Shown here in pieces: positions 29,443 through 39,037 of a stretch of DNA of 64,000 nucleotides (position 1 is its first letter; every line of letters starts with the position of its first letter). This stretch comes from a beta proteobacterium AAP51 (GTDB lineage: Bacteria > Pseudomonadota > Gammaproteobacteria > Burkholderiales > Burkholderiaceae_C). A program made the position numbers and the translations under genes. Below the pieces are notes generated by a model. That model was given only the letters and a program-made list of their open reading frames with translations. It ran no database searches and was not told the DNA's origin. The stretch is taken from positions 1 through 64,000 of the forward strand of contig LJHT01000035.1 in assembly GCA_001295905.1 (NCBI GenBank). The letters run 5' to 3'.

Positions 29443-30216
29443 ATGACCGAAGACGTGATCCTGGAGACCCGGGCCCTGACCAAGGAGTTCAAGGGCTTCG
29501 TGGCGGTGAGCAAGGTCGATCTCAAGGTGCGCCGCGGCAGCATCCACGCGCTCATCGGCCCCAATGGCGCTGGCAAGACGACCTGCTTCAACCTGCTGAC
29601 CAAGTTCCTCTCGCCCACCTCGGGCCAGATCCTCTTCGAGGGCCACGACATCACCGCCGAGACGCCGGCCCACATCGCAAGGCGGGGCGTCATCCGCTCG
29701 TTCCAGATCTCTTCGGTGTTCCCGCACCTCAGCGTGCTGGAGAACGTGCGCGTGGCACTGCAACGCCACCTTGGCAGTTCCTTCCAGTTCTGGCGCTCCG
29801 AGCGTTCGCTGGACAGCCTGAACGACCAGGCCCTGGCGCTGCTGGCCCAGGTGGACCTGGACAAGTACGCACAGCTCACGGCGGTGGAGCTGAGCTACGG
29901 CCGCAAGCGCGCGCTGGAGATCGCCACCACGCTGGCCATGGACCCGAAGCTGATGCTGCTGGACGAGCCCACGCAGGGCATGGGCCTGGAAGATGTCGAC
30001 CGCACCAAGCAGCTCATCAAGAAGGTGGCAGCCAGCCGCACCGTGCTGATGGTGGAACACAACATGAGCGTGGTCGCCAGCCTGGCCGACACCATCACCG
30101 TGCTGCAGCGCGGCGCCACGCTGGCCGAAGGGCCGTACGAGCAGGTGTCGAAAAACGCGGCCGTGATCGAGGCCTACATGGGCAGCGCCAGCACCGAACT
30201 AAAAGGGGCGCATTGA
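29443..30216 (+). CDS. livG: Branched-chain-type ABC transporter ATPase LivG
   Basis: 257 residues. Walker A GPNGAGKTT, Q-loop (FQISSVFPHLSVLENV), signature ELSYGRKRALEIA, Walker B LMLLDEPTQGMG and the H-loop (MVEHNMS). The insert after the Q-loop is the LivG type. ATG 29443 is preferred for family length; ATG 29413 (ten codons upstream) is also possible. The last A of its stop is the first base of livF (TGATG). It is first in a five-gene transporter operon. Confidence 0.92.
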   Translation: MTEDVILETRALTKEFKGFVAVSKVDLKVRRGSIHALIGPNGAGKTTCFNLLTKFLSPTSGQILFEGHDITAETPAHIARRGVIRSFQISSVFPHLSVLENVRVALQRHLGSSFQFWRSERSLDSLNDQALALLAQVDLDKYAQLTAVELSYGRKRALEIATTLAMDPKLMLLDEPTQGMGLEDVDRTKQLIKKVAASRTVLMVEHNMSVVASLADTITVLQRGATLAEGPYEQVSKNAAVIEAYMGSASTELKGAH

Positions 30217-30920
30217 TGCCGGCCCTCTTCCTGGAAGTGAAAGACCTGCACGGCTGGTACGGCGAATCGCACGTGCTGCACGGCATCAGCTTCGACGTGC
30301 AGGAAGGCGAAGTGGTCACGCTGCTGGGCCGCAACGGCGCGGGGCGCACCAGCACCATGCGCGCCATCATGGGCCTGATCGGCAGCCGCAAGGGCAGCAT
30401 CAAGGTGCGCGGGCAGGAAACCATCGCCATGGCCACGCACCGCATTGCGCGGCTGGGCATCGGCTACTGCCCGGAAGAGCGCGGCATCTTCAGCAGCCTG
30501 TCGGCCGAAGAGAACCTGATGCTGCCGCCCACGCTGGGTGCCGGGGGCATGAGCCTGGAAGAGATCTACGCCATGTTCCCGAACCTGAAGGAACGCGCGC
30601 AAAGCCAGGGCACGCGCCTGAGCGGCGGCGAGCAGCAGATGCTGGCCGTGGCGCGCATCCTGCGCACGGGTGCCCGGCTGCTGCTGCTGGATGAAATCTC
30701 CGAAGGCCTGGCCCCCGTCATCGTGCAGAAGCTCTCCGAGATGGTGAGCACGCTGCGCAGGCAGGGCTACACCATCCTGATGGTGGAGCAGAACTTCCGC
30801 TTCGCCGCGCCCTTGGCCGACCGTTTTCTCGTCGTCGAACACGGCGAGGTCATACAAAGTTTCACGCAGGCCGAACTGCCCTCGCGCATGGAGCGCCTGC
30901 ACGAATACCTTGGTGTCTAG
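30216..30920 (+). CDS. livF: Branched-chain-type ABC transporter ATPase LivF with Arg in Walker A
   Basis: 234 residues with signature LSGGEQQ, Walker B LLLLDEISEGLAP and switch MVEQN. The Walker A motif reads GRNGAGRTS: residue 44 is Arg (CGC at 30345-30347) where nearly all ABC ATPases have the phosphate-binding Lys. LivG next door has the normal Lys, so this could be a heterodimer with one weakened ATP site. The start overlaps livG by one base behind AAAAGGGG. Confidence 0.92.
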   Translation: MPALFLEVKDLHGWYGESHVLHGISFDVQEGEVVTLLGRNGAGRTSTMRAIMGLIGSRKGSIKVRGQETIAMATHRIARLGIGYCPEERGIFSSLSAEENLMLPPTLGAGGMSLEEIYAMFPNLKERAQSQGTRLSGGEQQMLAVARILRTGARLLLLDEISEGLAPVIVQKLSEMVSTLRRQGYTILMVEQNFRFAAPLADRFLVVEHGEVIQSFTQAELPSRMERLHEYLGV

Positions 30921-30967
30921 CCCCACGCTGGCCGCCGCCTACCCTGACCCGCCATGAGGAGACTGAA

Positions 30968-32182
30968 ATGCAACTGAAGAAGATCGCCGCCGCCTGCACC
31001 CTGGCCTGTGCCGCCACCCTGGGCGCCCTGGCGCCTGCCCATGCCCAGGTGTCGGGGGATGTCATCCGCATCGGCATCATCACCGACATGTCGGGCCTGT
31101 ATTCCGACATCGACGGCATTGCCGGCGTCGAGGCCATCCGCATGGCGGTGGCCGAGATGGGCGGCGCCATCAACGGCAAGAAGATCGAGGTCGTCTACGC
31201 CGACCACCAGAACAAGGCCGACGTGGCCGCCGCCAAGGCGCGCGAGTGGTTCGACACGCAGGGCCTGGACATGCTGATCGGCGGCACCAACTCGGGCACC
31301 GCGCTGGCCATGGCCAAGGTGGCGGCCGAGAAGAAGAAGCCCTTCCTGGTGGTGGGCGCCGCGACCTCGGCGCTGACCAACGACCAGTGCAACCCCTACA
31401 CGGTGCACTGGGCCTACGACACCGTGGCGCTGGCCAAGGGCACGGGCCGTGCGGTGGTGGCAGCCGGCGGCAAGAGCTGGTATTTCCTGACGGCCGACTA
31501 CGCCTTCGGCGCGCAGCTGCAGAACGACACCTCGGCCGTGGTGAAGGCCGCAGGCGGCACGGTGGTGGGCGCAGTGAAGCACCCGCTGTCGGCCAGCGAC
31601 TTCAGCAGCTTCCTGCTGCAGGCCCAGGCCAGCAAGGCGCAGATCCTGGGCCTGGCCAACGCCGGTGGCGACACCATCAACAGCATCAAGGCCGCCAATG
31701 AATTCGGCATCACCAAGAGCATGAAGCTCGCGGGCCTGCTGGTGTTCATCAACGACATCCACAGCCTGGGCCTGAAGACGACGCAGGGTCTCTACCTCAC
31801 CGACAGCTGGTACTGGAACCGCGACGCCGAGACGCGCGCCTGGAGCCGCAAGTTCTTCGAGAAGATCAAGCGCATGCCTTCCAGCATCCAGGCGGGCAAC
31901 TACTCGGCCTCGCTGCAGTTCCTGAACGCGGTGAAGGCCACCGGCAGCGACGATGCCGACAAGGTGCTGGCCCATATGCGCAAGACCAAGATCAACGACA
32001 TGTTCGCCAAGGGCGGCTTCATTCGCGCCGACGGTCGCATGGTGCACGACATGTACCTGATGCAGGTGAAGAGCCCCGACAAGAGCACCGAGCCCTGGGA
32101 CTACTACAACGTGGTGCAGACCTTCAAGGGCGAGGACGCCTGGCAGACCAAGGCCGACAGCAAGTGCGCTCTTTGGAAATGA
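30968..32182 (+). CDS. livK: Periplasmic amino-acid/amide-type ABC substrate-binding protein (LivK family)
   Basis: 404 residues with signal peptide (MQLKKIAAACTLACAATLGALAPAHA) and a type I periplasmic-binding fold (VIRIGIITDMSGLYSDIDG, IGGTNSGTALAMAKVAAEKKKPFL, NPYTVHWAYDT). It belongs to the LivK/AmiC-like group. The ligand cannot be read from sequence; branched-chain amino acids, amides and aromatic compounds are all carried by this class. It sits between the ATPase and permease genes. Confidence 0.88.
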   Translation: MQLKKIAAACTLACAATLGALAPAHAQVSGDVIRIGIITDMSGLYSDIDGIAGVEAIRMAVAEMGGAINGKKIEVVYADHQNKADVAAAKAREWFDTQGLDMLIGGTNSGTALAMAKVAAEKKKPFLVVGAATSALTNDQCNPYTVHWAYDTVALAKGTGRAVVAAGGKSWYFLTADYAFGAQLQNDTSAVVKAAGGTVVGAVKHPLSASDFSSFLLQAQASKAQILGLANAGGDTINSIKAANEFGITKSMKLAGLLVFINDIHSLGLKTTQGLYLTDSWYWNRDAETRAWSRKFFEKIKRMPSSIQAGNYSASLQFLNAVKATGSDDADKVLAHMRKTKINDMFAKGGFIRADGRMVHDMYLMQVKSPDKSTEPWDYYNVVQTFKGEDAWQTKADSKCALWK

Positions 32183-32208
32183 CGCGCTGACCCGGCCCCC
32201 CGCGCGCG

Positions 32209-33093
32209 ATGGAGATCTTCGGCATTCCCATTCAAGCCTTCATGGGCCAGCTCTTGCTGGGCCTGGTGAACGGCTCGTTCTACGCCATGCTCAGCCTGGG
32301 CCTGGCGGTGATCTTCGGTTTGCTGGGCATCGTGAACTTCGCGCACGGGGCGCTGTACATGATGGGCGCCTACGTGGCCTGGCTGGGCGCCGAGTACGCC
32401 GGCATCGGTTTCTGGTGGAGCCTGCTGCTGGCGCCGCTGGTGGTGGGGGCCATCGGCGTGGTGATCGAGCGCACGCTGCTCAAGCACCTGTACAAGATCG
32501 ACCCCATCTACGGCCTGCTGCTCACCTTCGGCCTGGCACTCATTGCCGAAGGCGTGTTCCGCGACCAGTTCGGCGTGTCGGGCCAGCAGTACCCGGTGCC
32601 TGACCTGCTGCAGGGTGCCACCAACCTGGGCTTCATGATCCTGCCGAACTACCGCGGCTTCGTCATCTTTGCCTCGCTGCTGGTGTGCCTGGCCACCTGG
32701 TTCGTCATCGAACGCACGCGGCTGGGCAGCTACCTGCGCGCGGGCACCGAGAACCCGGCGCTGGTGCAGGCCTTCGGCGTGAACGTGCCGATGATGGTGA
32801 TGCTGACCTACGGCGCCGGCGCCGGCCTGGCGGCGCTGGCCGGCGTGCTGGCCGCGCCCATCATCCAGATCACGCCGCTGATGGGCAGCAACCTCATCAT
32901 CGTGGTGTTCGCGGTGGTGGTGATCGGCGGCATGGGTTCCATCCTGGGCAGCATCCTCACGGGGCTGGTGCTCGGGCTGGTGGAGGGGCTGACCAAGGTC
33001 TTCTACCCCGAGGCCTCCAGCATCGTGGTCTTCGTCATCATGGCCATCGTGCTGATGATCCGGCCCGCCGGCCTGTTCGGGAAGGAGAAGTGA
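32209..33093 (+). CDS. livH: Branched-chain-type ABC transporter permease LivH
   Basis: 294 residues of mostly membrane helices. LivH hallmarks: NGSFYAMLSLGLAVIFGLLGIVNFAHGALYM near the start and GGMGSILGSILTGLVLGLVEG near the end (the coupling region for the ATPase). It is separated from livM by one base, with GGAG for livM inside its last codons. Confidence 0.94.
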   Translation: MEIFGIPIQAFMGQLLLGLVNGSFYAMLSLGLAVIFGLLGIVNFAHGALYMMGAYVAWLGAEYAGIGFWWSLLLAPLVVGAIGVVIERTLLKHLYKIDPIYGLLLTFGLALIAEGVFRDQFGVSGQQYPVPDLLQGATNLGFMILPNYRGFVIFASLLVCLATWFVIERTRLGSYLRAGTENPALVQAFGVNVPMMVMLTYGAGAGLAALAGVLAAPIIQITPLMGSNLIIVVFAVVVIGGMGSILGSILTGLVLGLVEGLTKVFYPEASSIVVFVIMAIVLMIRPAGLFGKEK

Positions 33094-33094
33094 G

Positions 33095-34069
33095 ATGAGC
33101 GCATCCGCTTCTGCCGCTGACGCCCAGATCCAGCGTTGGTCGAAGATCGCCTGGGGCTTGGGCCTGGCGCTGCTGGTGGCGGCGCCTTTCCTGGGCGTCT
33201 ACCCCATCTTCATGATCAAGGCGCTGTGCTTCGCCATCTTCGCCTGCGCCTTCAACCTGCTGCTGGGCTACACCGGGCTCCTGTCCTTCGGGCATGCCGC
33301 CTATCTGGGGGCGGCGGCCTATGTCACGGGCTGGCTGGTGCGTTCGGCGGGCTTCTCGCCGGAGCTGGGCATCCTGGCCGGAGCCTTGTCGGGCACGGTG
33401 CTGGGGGCCATCGTCGGCTTCATCGCCATCCGGCGCCAGGGCATCTACTTCGCGATGATCACGCTGGCCATGGCGCAAATGATCTACTTCGTCTGGCTGC
33501 AGGCGCCTTTCACGGGCGGTGAAGACGGGCTGCAGGGCGTGCCGCGCGGCACGCTGTTCGGCTTCATCCCGCTGCAGAACGACCTCGTGATGTACTTCGT
33601 CGTGCTGGCGGCTTTCGTGGCGGTGTTCCTGGCCGTCATCCGCATCGTGCATTCGCCCTATGGCCAGGTGCTCAAGGCCATCCGCGAGAACGAACCGCGC
33701 GCCATCTCGCTGGGCTACGACGTCGACAAGTACAAGCTGCTGGCCTTCGTGCTCAGCACCACGCTGGCCGGGCTGGCGGGTGCGCTGAAGACCGTGGCGC
33801 TGGGCTTTGCCACGCTGTCCGATGCGCACTGGTCGCTGTCGGGAGAGGTGGTGCTGATGACGCTGCTGGGCGGCATGGGCACCTTCGCCGGGCCGGTGGT
33901 GGGGGCCTTCACCATCATCGGGCTGCAGAATTTCCTGGCCGACCGCGTGGGTTCCTGGGTCACCGTGATCATCGGCGCCATCTTCGTGGTGTGCGTGGTG
34001 GGATTCCGGCGCGGCTTCGTCGGCGAGCTGCTGGCCTGGCTGAAGCGCCGCCAGGCCAGCAAGCCCTGA
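33095..34069 (+). CDS. livM: Branched-chain-type ABC transporter permease LivM
   Basis: 324 residues, about nine helices. LLGYTGLLSFGHAAYLGAAAY, RRQGIYFAMITLAMAQM, IRENEPRAISLGYDV and LLGGMGTFAGPVVGA are the LivM landmarks. It is the last gene of livGFKHM, and all parts of a transporter are present in the window. Confidence 0.94.
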   Translation: MSASASAADAQIQRWSKIAWGLGLALLVAAPFLGVYPIFMIKALCFAIFACAFNLLLGYTGLLSFGHAAYLGAAAYVTGWLVRSAGFSPELGILAGALSGTVLGAIVGFIAIRRQGIYFAMITLAMAQMIYFVWLQAPFTGGEDGLQGVPRGTLFGFIPLQNDLVMYFVVLAAFVAVFLAVIRIVHSPYGQVLKAIRENEPRAISLGYDVDKYKLLAFVLSTTLAGLAGALKTVALGFATLSDAHWSLSGEVVLMTLLGGMGTFAGPVVGAFTIIGLQNFLADRVGSWVTVIIGAIFVVCVVGFRRGFVGELLAWLKRRQASKP

Positions 34070-34217
34070 GCCGCCACCCGTCCCCGCGGCTGGCCGTTCG
34101 CGCCACAGCACGGGTGTTTCGTCGCAGCGCCGGGTGGCGGGGTGCCCGGGGCGCGTTAACCTCTCGGCTTTACTTCTGCACCCCCGGGCGCGCCAGCCTT
34201 GCGCGCCCGTATCGAAC

Positions 34218-35444
34218 ATGCGCGCACCCCGTCCCGTCTGGCTTCCTGTTCTGGCTTCCGTTGTGATGTTGGCTGCCTGTGGCAAGCCGGAAGGCGGCGG
34301 GCCGTCCCCTGGTTCTGCCGCTTCTTCCGCTTCTTCCGTTGCCGCCGGCAAGGGGGCCGCCCAGGCCGCCGCGCCGGCCGCCACGCTGCTGCTGGCCCCC
34401 GAAGACCTGCTGACCCTCAGCCCCAGCCGGCTGGCCAGCGGGCCCGTCATCACCGGCTCCATCCAGCCCGAGAAACGCGCCGACCTGCGCGCCGAGCTCG
34501 GCGCCGTGGTGCTGCAGGTGCTGAAGGAGAACGGCCAGACCGTGCAGCGCGGCGACCTGCTCGTGCGCCTGGACGACACCGCCATCCGCGACAGCCTCAC
34601 CTCGGCGCAGGAATCGCAGCGCGCTTCCTCGCAGGCCTTCGAGCAGGCCGAGCGCCAGGTCGAGCGCCTCAGAACCCTGCAGGCCCAGGGCATGACCTCC
34701 ATGCAGGCGCTGGAAGACGCCCAGGTGCGCCGCAACAACGCCCAGAGCGACCTCGTGGCGGCCCGCTCGCGCGTGGCCACGGCCCAGCAGCAGCTGCGCC
34801 GCACCGAGGTGCGCGCGCCTTTCGACGGTGTGCTGAGCGAGCGCCGCGTCTCGGCCGGCGACACCGTGCAGGTGGGCCGCGAGCTGGTGAAGGTGATCGA
34901 CCCGCGCAGCATGCGCTTCGAAGGTCTGGTGTCGGCCGACCGGCTGGCCGAACTGAAGCCCGGGCTGCCGGTCAGCTTCCGCATCAACGGCTTCACCCAG
35001 GCTGAATTCACCGGTGAGGTGCGCCGCGTGGACGCCACGGCCAACCCCATCACCCGGCAGGTGGAAGTGCTGGTCGACTTCAAGCCGGCCAGCTCCGCGC
35101 CGCAGGTGGCCGGGCTGTTTGCCGAAGGCCGCATCGACACCGGCACGCAGACCACGCTGCGCGTGCCCGAAAGCGCCGTGGTGCGCGCGGGCGAAGCTAC
35201 CCAGGTGTGGAAGTTCCAGGGCAGCCAGATCCAGCGCGTGGCCGTGAAGCTGGGCGAGCGCGACAACCGCCGCGGTGAGTTCCCGGTGCTGGGCGGCCTG
35301 GCCTCGGGCGACCGCGTCCTGCGCACGCCGGTGGGCACGCTGGTGGACGGCCAGGCCGCGCGCCTGGCTGAAGCCGCCGCCAAGCCCGCCGCACCCTCGG
35401 GTGGCGGGGCCAGCCCGGCCACCGCCGTTGCCGCCGAAAGGTAA
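34218..35444 (+). CDS. RND efflux periplasmic adaptor (MFP), lipoprotein
   Basis: 408 residues. The ATG at 34218 gives a lipoprotein signal ending in LAAC, followed by a Gly/Ser/Ala linker. HlyD/AcrA order: a lipoyl-like half (VLKENGQTVQRGDLLVRLDD), a helical hairpin (about 135-195), the second lipoyl half (RAPFDGVLSERRVSAGDTVQVG) and beta-barrel/MP domains. It is followed by the pump gene 5 bases on. No outer-membrane factor gene is adjacent, so it must use one encoded elsewhere. Confidence 0.9.
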   Translation: MRAPRPVWLPVLASVVMLAACGKPEGGGPSPGSAASSASSVAAGKGAAQAAAPAATLLLAPEDLLTLSPSRLASGPVITGSIQPEKRADLRAELGAVVLQVLKENGQTVQRGDLLVRLDDTAIRDSLTSAQESQRASSQAFEQAERQVERLRTLQAQGMTSMQALEDAQVRRNNAQSDLVAARSRVATAQQQLRRTEVRAPFDGVLSERRVSAGDTVQVGRELVKVIDPRSMRFEGLVSADRLAELKPGLPVSFRINGFTQAEFTGEVRRVDATANPITRQVEVLVDFKPASSAPQVAGLFAEGRIDTGTQTTLRVPESAVVRAGEATQVWKFQGSQIQRVAVKLGERDNRRGEFPVLGGLASGDRVLRTPVGTLVDGQAARLAEAAAKPAAPSGGGASPATAVAAER

Positions 35445-35449
35445 GCACC

Positions 35450-38400
35450 ATGTTCCTCAGCGATTTCAGCGTCAAGCGCCCCATCGCGATGGTGGTCATC
35501 ATCATCGGGCTGATGGCTTTGGGCCTGCTGGCCTTGAGCAAGCTGCGCGTGAACCAGTTGCCCGACGTCGAGCCGCCCGTGCTGGTGGTCAACGTGGCCT
35601 ACCCCGGCGCCAGCCCCGAGACGGTGGAGCGCGAGGTGGTCAGCCGCATCGAGAAGGCGATGCAGAGCATCTCGGGCGTCGAGCGGCTGACCTCCACCTC
35701 GCGCGAAGGCAGCGCGCAGTTCGTGCTGCGCTTCAGCTTCGAGAAGAACCTCATCGAGGCCGCCGACGAAGTGCGCAATGCCATCGGCTCGGTGCGCTTC
35801 AAGCTGCCGGTGGAGATGCGCGAGCCCACGCTCATCCGCGTGGACCCCACGGCCCAGCCGGTGATGCAGCTGGCCCTGTCTTCCAGCACGCTGAGCCATG
35901 CCGACATCTCGCGCCTGGCCGAAGACAAGCTGGCCGACCGCTTCCGCGGGCTGCAGGGCGTGGCCGTGGTCAACGTCAACGGGGCGCTGCGTCGCGAGCT
36001 GAGCGTGCTGCTGCATGCCGAGCGCCTGCGCGAGTTCTCGGTGTCGGTCACCGAGGTGGTGAACGCGCTGCGCACGCAGAACGCCACCGCGCCCGTGGGC
36101 AAGGTGCGCGGCACGCTGGAAGACCAGAGCATCCGCCTGGTGGGCCGCATCGAAAGCCCGGCCGAGTTCGGCCGCATCGTCATCAAGCGCCGCGGCGACA
36201 GCGTCGTGCGCCTGGCCGACGTGGCCACGGTGCAGGATGGTTACGCCGAGATCACCACGCGCTCCATCCGCAGCGGCAACCCCAACGTGGGCCTGAGCGT
36301 GACGCGGGCCCGTGACGCCAGCACGGTGGCCGTAGCCGACGTGGTGCGCAAGGAAGTGGCCCAGGTCGCCAAGGAACTGCCGCCAGGCACGACGCTGGAG
36401 GTGGTGGAAGACAGCGGCAAGCAGGCCGAGAGCAGCCTCTACAACGTGATCCACGCGCTGGTGTTCGGTGCCGGCCTCACGGTGTTCGTGGTCTACGTGT
36501 TCCTGAATTCCTGGCGCAGCACGCTCATCACCGCCCTGAGCCTGCCCACCAGCGTGCTGGCCTCGTTCATCGCCGTGTGGCTGTGCGGCTTCTCGCTCAA
36601 CTTCATGAGCCTGCTGGGCCTGAGCCTGGCCATTGGCGTGCTGATCGACGACGCCATCGTGGTGCGCGAGAACATCGTGCGCCACATGGAGATGGGGGCC
36701 GACCGCATCACGGCCGCGCTGAAGGGCACCTCGGAAATCGGGCTTGCGGTGGCCGCCACCACCTTCTCCATCGTGGCGGTGTTCATTCCGGTGGCCTTCA
36801 TGCCCGGGGTCTCGGGGCAGTGGTTCGCGCCGTTTGCCATCACCGTGGTGGCTTCGGTGATGGTCAGCCTGTTCATCAGCTTCACGCTCGACCCCATGCT
36901 CTCGGCCTACTGGGGCGACCCGCCGAACCACCACCTCGAGAAGAAGCGCGGCATCTCGCTGATGCTGCAGCGCTTCAACGCTTGGTTCGACCACCAGGCC
37001 GACCGCTACGGCAACCTGATCGCCTGGGCCTTGCACCACCGGCGCCTGATGGCCGTGTTCGCAGTGCTCAGCATGGTGGCCGCCATCGGCCTGCAGGTGA
37101 AGTTCGGCGGCAGCAGTTTCCTGCCCACCTCTGATGTGGGCACCATCGCCATCGACGTGCGCACGCCTTCCAGCGCCAGCCTGGAGTACTCGCGCCTGAA
37201 GGTGGAGGCCGCGGCGACGCTGGCGCGCAGCCTGCCCGAGACCGAGGCCACCAACAGCCAGGTGCGCGTGGGCGGTGGCCGCATCTATGTGGACATCGGC
37301 AAGAGCACCGAGCGTGCGCGCGGCGCGCCCGAGATCGCGGCCGAGCTGCGCACGAAGATGGCGCAGCTGGTGGGGGCCGAGTACGTGGTGCTGGACGACC
37401 TGAACATGGGCGCGCAGAAGCCGGTGCAGATCCGCTTCACGGGTGAAGACTCGCGCCGGCTGCTGGAGCTGACCAACGAGTTCATGGTCAAGCTGCGCCA
37501 GGTGCCGGGCGCGGTGGACGTGGGCCTGTCGGAGCAAGACCCGCAGAACGAACTGAAGATCGAGCTCGACCGTGCCCTGGCCAACAACCTGGGCATCAGC
37601 GTCAACGACGCCGCGCAGGCCCTGCGTGTGGCCTTCGCGGGCGTGGAAGTGGGTGACTGGGTCGACCCCAGCGGTGAATCGCGCGACGTGGCGGTGCGCC
37701 TGCACCCCGACGACCGTGTCGACGCCAGCAACATCGAGCGCCTGCCCATCGCCGTGAGCGGCAGCAACATGGTGGTGCCGCTGGAGCAGATCGCCACCAT
37801 CAGCATGGGCAAGGGCCCCAGCCAGATCCAGCGCGAGGACTCCAAGCGCACCATCACCGTGGCCGCCAACGTGCAGGGGCGCAGCGCCGGCGAGGTGACG
37901 GCCGACGCCCGCCGCATCGCCAACGAGATGAACTTCCCGCCCGGCTACGGCCTGCAGCTGGCCGGTGCCAGCCGCGACCAGCAAGAGGTGTTCGGCGCCA
38001 TGGGCACGGCGCTGGTGATGGGCGTGGGCCTGATGTACCTCATCCTGGTGGTGCAGTTCAGCAGCTTCACGGCGCCGCTGGCGGTGATGCTGTCGCTGCC
38101 GCTGTCGCTCATCGGCGTGGTGCTGGCGCTGCTGGCCGTGGGCAGCGGGCTGAACCTGATGAGCCTGATCGGCGTCATCATGCTCATGGGCCTGGTGGCA
38201 AAGAACGCCATCCTGCTGCTGGACGCCGCGCGCATGAAGGAAGCCGAGGGCATGCAGCGCGAAGAGGCGCTGATGGTGGCCGGCCGCATGCGCTTCCGGC
38301 CCATCCTGATGACCACCTTCGCGCTGGTGGCCGGCATGGTGCCGGTGGCCGTGGGCATCGGTGAAGGGGGCGAGTTCTACCGCCCCATGGCCGTGGCCAT

Positions 38401-38650
38401 CATCGGCGGCGTGATCACCAGCACGGTGCTGACGCTGCTGGTCATTCCCAGCTTCTACGACAGCATCGAGGTGGCACGCGACAACATGCTGGCCAAGTTC
38501 CGCCGGCGTGAAGCCCGCTGGAATGCGTTCGCTGCCTTCACGCTCACCTTCCTGGAGGCGCTGGCGACGCTGGTGTTCCTGCGTTTCGTGTGGCGCCTGC
38601 TGGCGCGGCTGCTGGGCCTGGCGCGGCGCGGTCCGGTTCAGCCGGCTTGA
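35450..38650 (+). CDS. RND-family efflux pump, inner-membrane transporter (HAE1-like)
   Basis: 1066 residues, the length of AcrB-type pumps, with two six-helix repeats and two large periplasmic loops. Family motifs: FSVKRPIAMVVIIIGLMALG at the N-terminus, LPDVEPPVLVVNVAYPGASPE, the proton-relay pair in GVLIDDAIVVREN, and the second-half Lys in LVAKNAILLLD. GGEFYRPMAVAIIGG near the end is typical. Substrates (drugs, solvents or metabolites) cannot be named. Expected to work with the adjacent adaptor and a TolC-like channel. Confidence 0.92.
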   Translation: MFLSDFSVKRPIAMVVIIIGLMALGLLALSKLRVNQLPDVEPPVLVVNVAYPGASPETVEREVVSRIEKAMQSISGVERLTSTSREGSAQFVLRFSFEKNLIEAADEVRNAIGSVRFKLPVEMREPTLIRVDPTAQPVMQLALSSSTLSHADISRLAEDKLADRFRGLQGVAVVNVNGALRRELSVLLHAERLREFSVSVTEVVNALRTQNATAPVGKVRGTLEDQSIRLVGRIESPAEFGRIVIKRRGDSVVRLADVATVQDGYAEITTRSIRSGNPNVGLSVTRARDASTVAVADVVRKEVAQVAKELPPGTTLEVVEDSGKQAESSLYNVIHALVFGAGLTVFVVYVFLNSWRSTLITALSLPTSVLASFIAVWLCGFSLNFMSLLGLSLAIGVLIDDAIVVRENIVRHMEMGADRITAALKGTSEIGLAVAATTFSIVAVFIPVAFMPGVSGQWFAPFAITVVASVMVSLFISFTLDPMLSAYWGDPPNHHLEKKRGISLMLQRFNAWFDHQADRYGNLIAWALHHRRLMAVFAVLSMVAAIGLQVKFGGSSFLPTSDVGTIAIDVRTPSSASLEYSRLKVEAAATLARSLPETEATNSQVRVGGGRIYVDIGKSTERARGAPEIAAELRTKMAQLVGAEYVVLDDLNMGAQKPVQIRFTGEDSRRLLELTNEFMVKLRQVPGAVDVGLSEQDPQNELKIELDRALANNLGISVNDAAQALRVAFAGVEVGDWVDPSGESRDVAVRLHPDDRVDASNIERLPIAVSGSNMVVPLEQIATISMGKGPSQIQREDSKRTITVAANVQGRSAGEVTADARRIANEMNFPPGYGLQLAGASRDQQEVFGAMGTALVMGVGLMYLILVVQFSSFTAPLAVMLSLPLSLIGVVLALLAVGSGLNLMSLIGVIMLMGLVAKNAILLLDAARMKEAEGMQREEALMVAGRMRFRPILMTTFALVAGMVPVAVGIGEGGEFYRPMAVAIIGGVITSTVLTLLVIPSFYDSIEVARDNMLAKFRRREARWNAFAAFTLTFLEALATLVFLRFVWRLLARLLGLARRGPVQPA

Positions 38651-38701
38651 TGGGGGAAGTGGCCCGGTGCACGGGCCTGCGGGCGGTGCCGCGGTGGGTT
38701 G

Positions 38702-38728
38702 GGGGGCCTCTCAGGGCCTGGGGCCCCC
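38702..38728. terminator. GC-rich hairpin after the RND operon
   Basis: GGGGGCC and GGCCCCC pair over a 13-base loop between the pump gene and a small minus-strand frame. No T run. Possible transcription end for either side. Confidence 0.3.
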
Positions 38729-38739
38729 TGGCTGGCCGG

Positions 38740-38928
38740 TCAGCGTGCCGAGGCGATCTGCCCGCTGGCGGGCTGCTGCTCGGCGCGTTCGGCCGGTGCA
38801 GGCGTGCCCGAGAGGTTGATACCCAGCGTGAGCAGCGTCAGAAGCACGGCGAAGACCACGGGCTCGGTGCGCACAGGCCGGCGGCGGCGCAGGGCGGGGG
38901 TCGGGGCGATGGCTTGGACTGGGTTCAC
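38740..38928 (-). CDS. Small hypothetical protein with one membrane helix
   Basis: 62 residues from GTG 38928 (68 if a TTG at 38946 is used). Arg-rich N-terminus (ALRRRRPVRTEP), one hydrophobic helix (VVFAVLLTLLTLGINL) and a short Ala/Gln tail. Not recognised. Codon choice at third positions is GC-rich like its neighbours, and no better candidate lies on the other strand. The weak ribosome-binding site keeps confidence low. Confidence 0.35.
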   Translation of the reverse strand: MNPVQAIAPTPALRRRRPVRTEPVVFAVLLTLLTLGINLSGTPAPAERAEQQPASGQIASAR

Positions 38929-39037
38929 GGTCGGTGCTCGAAACAAGATGTACGTATTGGGACACGGCTCTGTGTCGGCGGGGTGAATGCTGCCCCCGGT
39001 AGCCCGTGACGAATTCCCCCCGTTTCAGGACGTGACC

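Noticed and set aside
33038..37984. 1648-codon open frame on the minus strand opposite livM and the RND genes
   Set aside because: Antisense shadow created by GC-rich third positions; the plus strand encodes well-recognised transporter proteins across the whole stretch.
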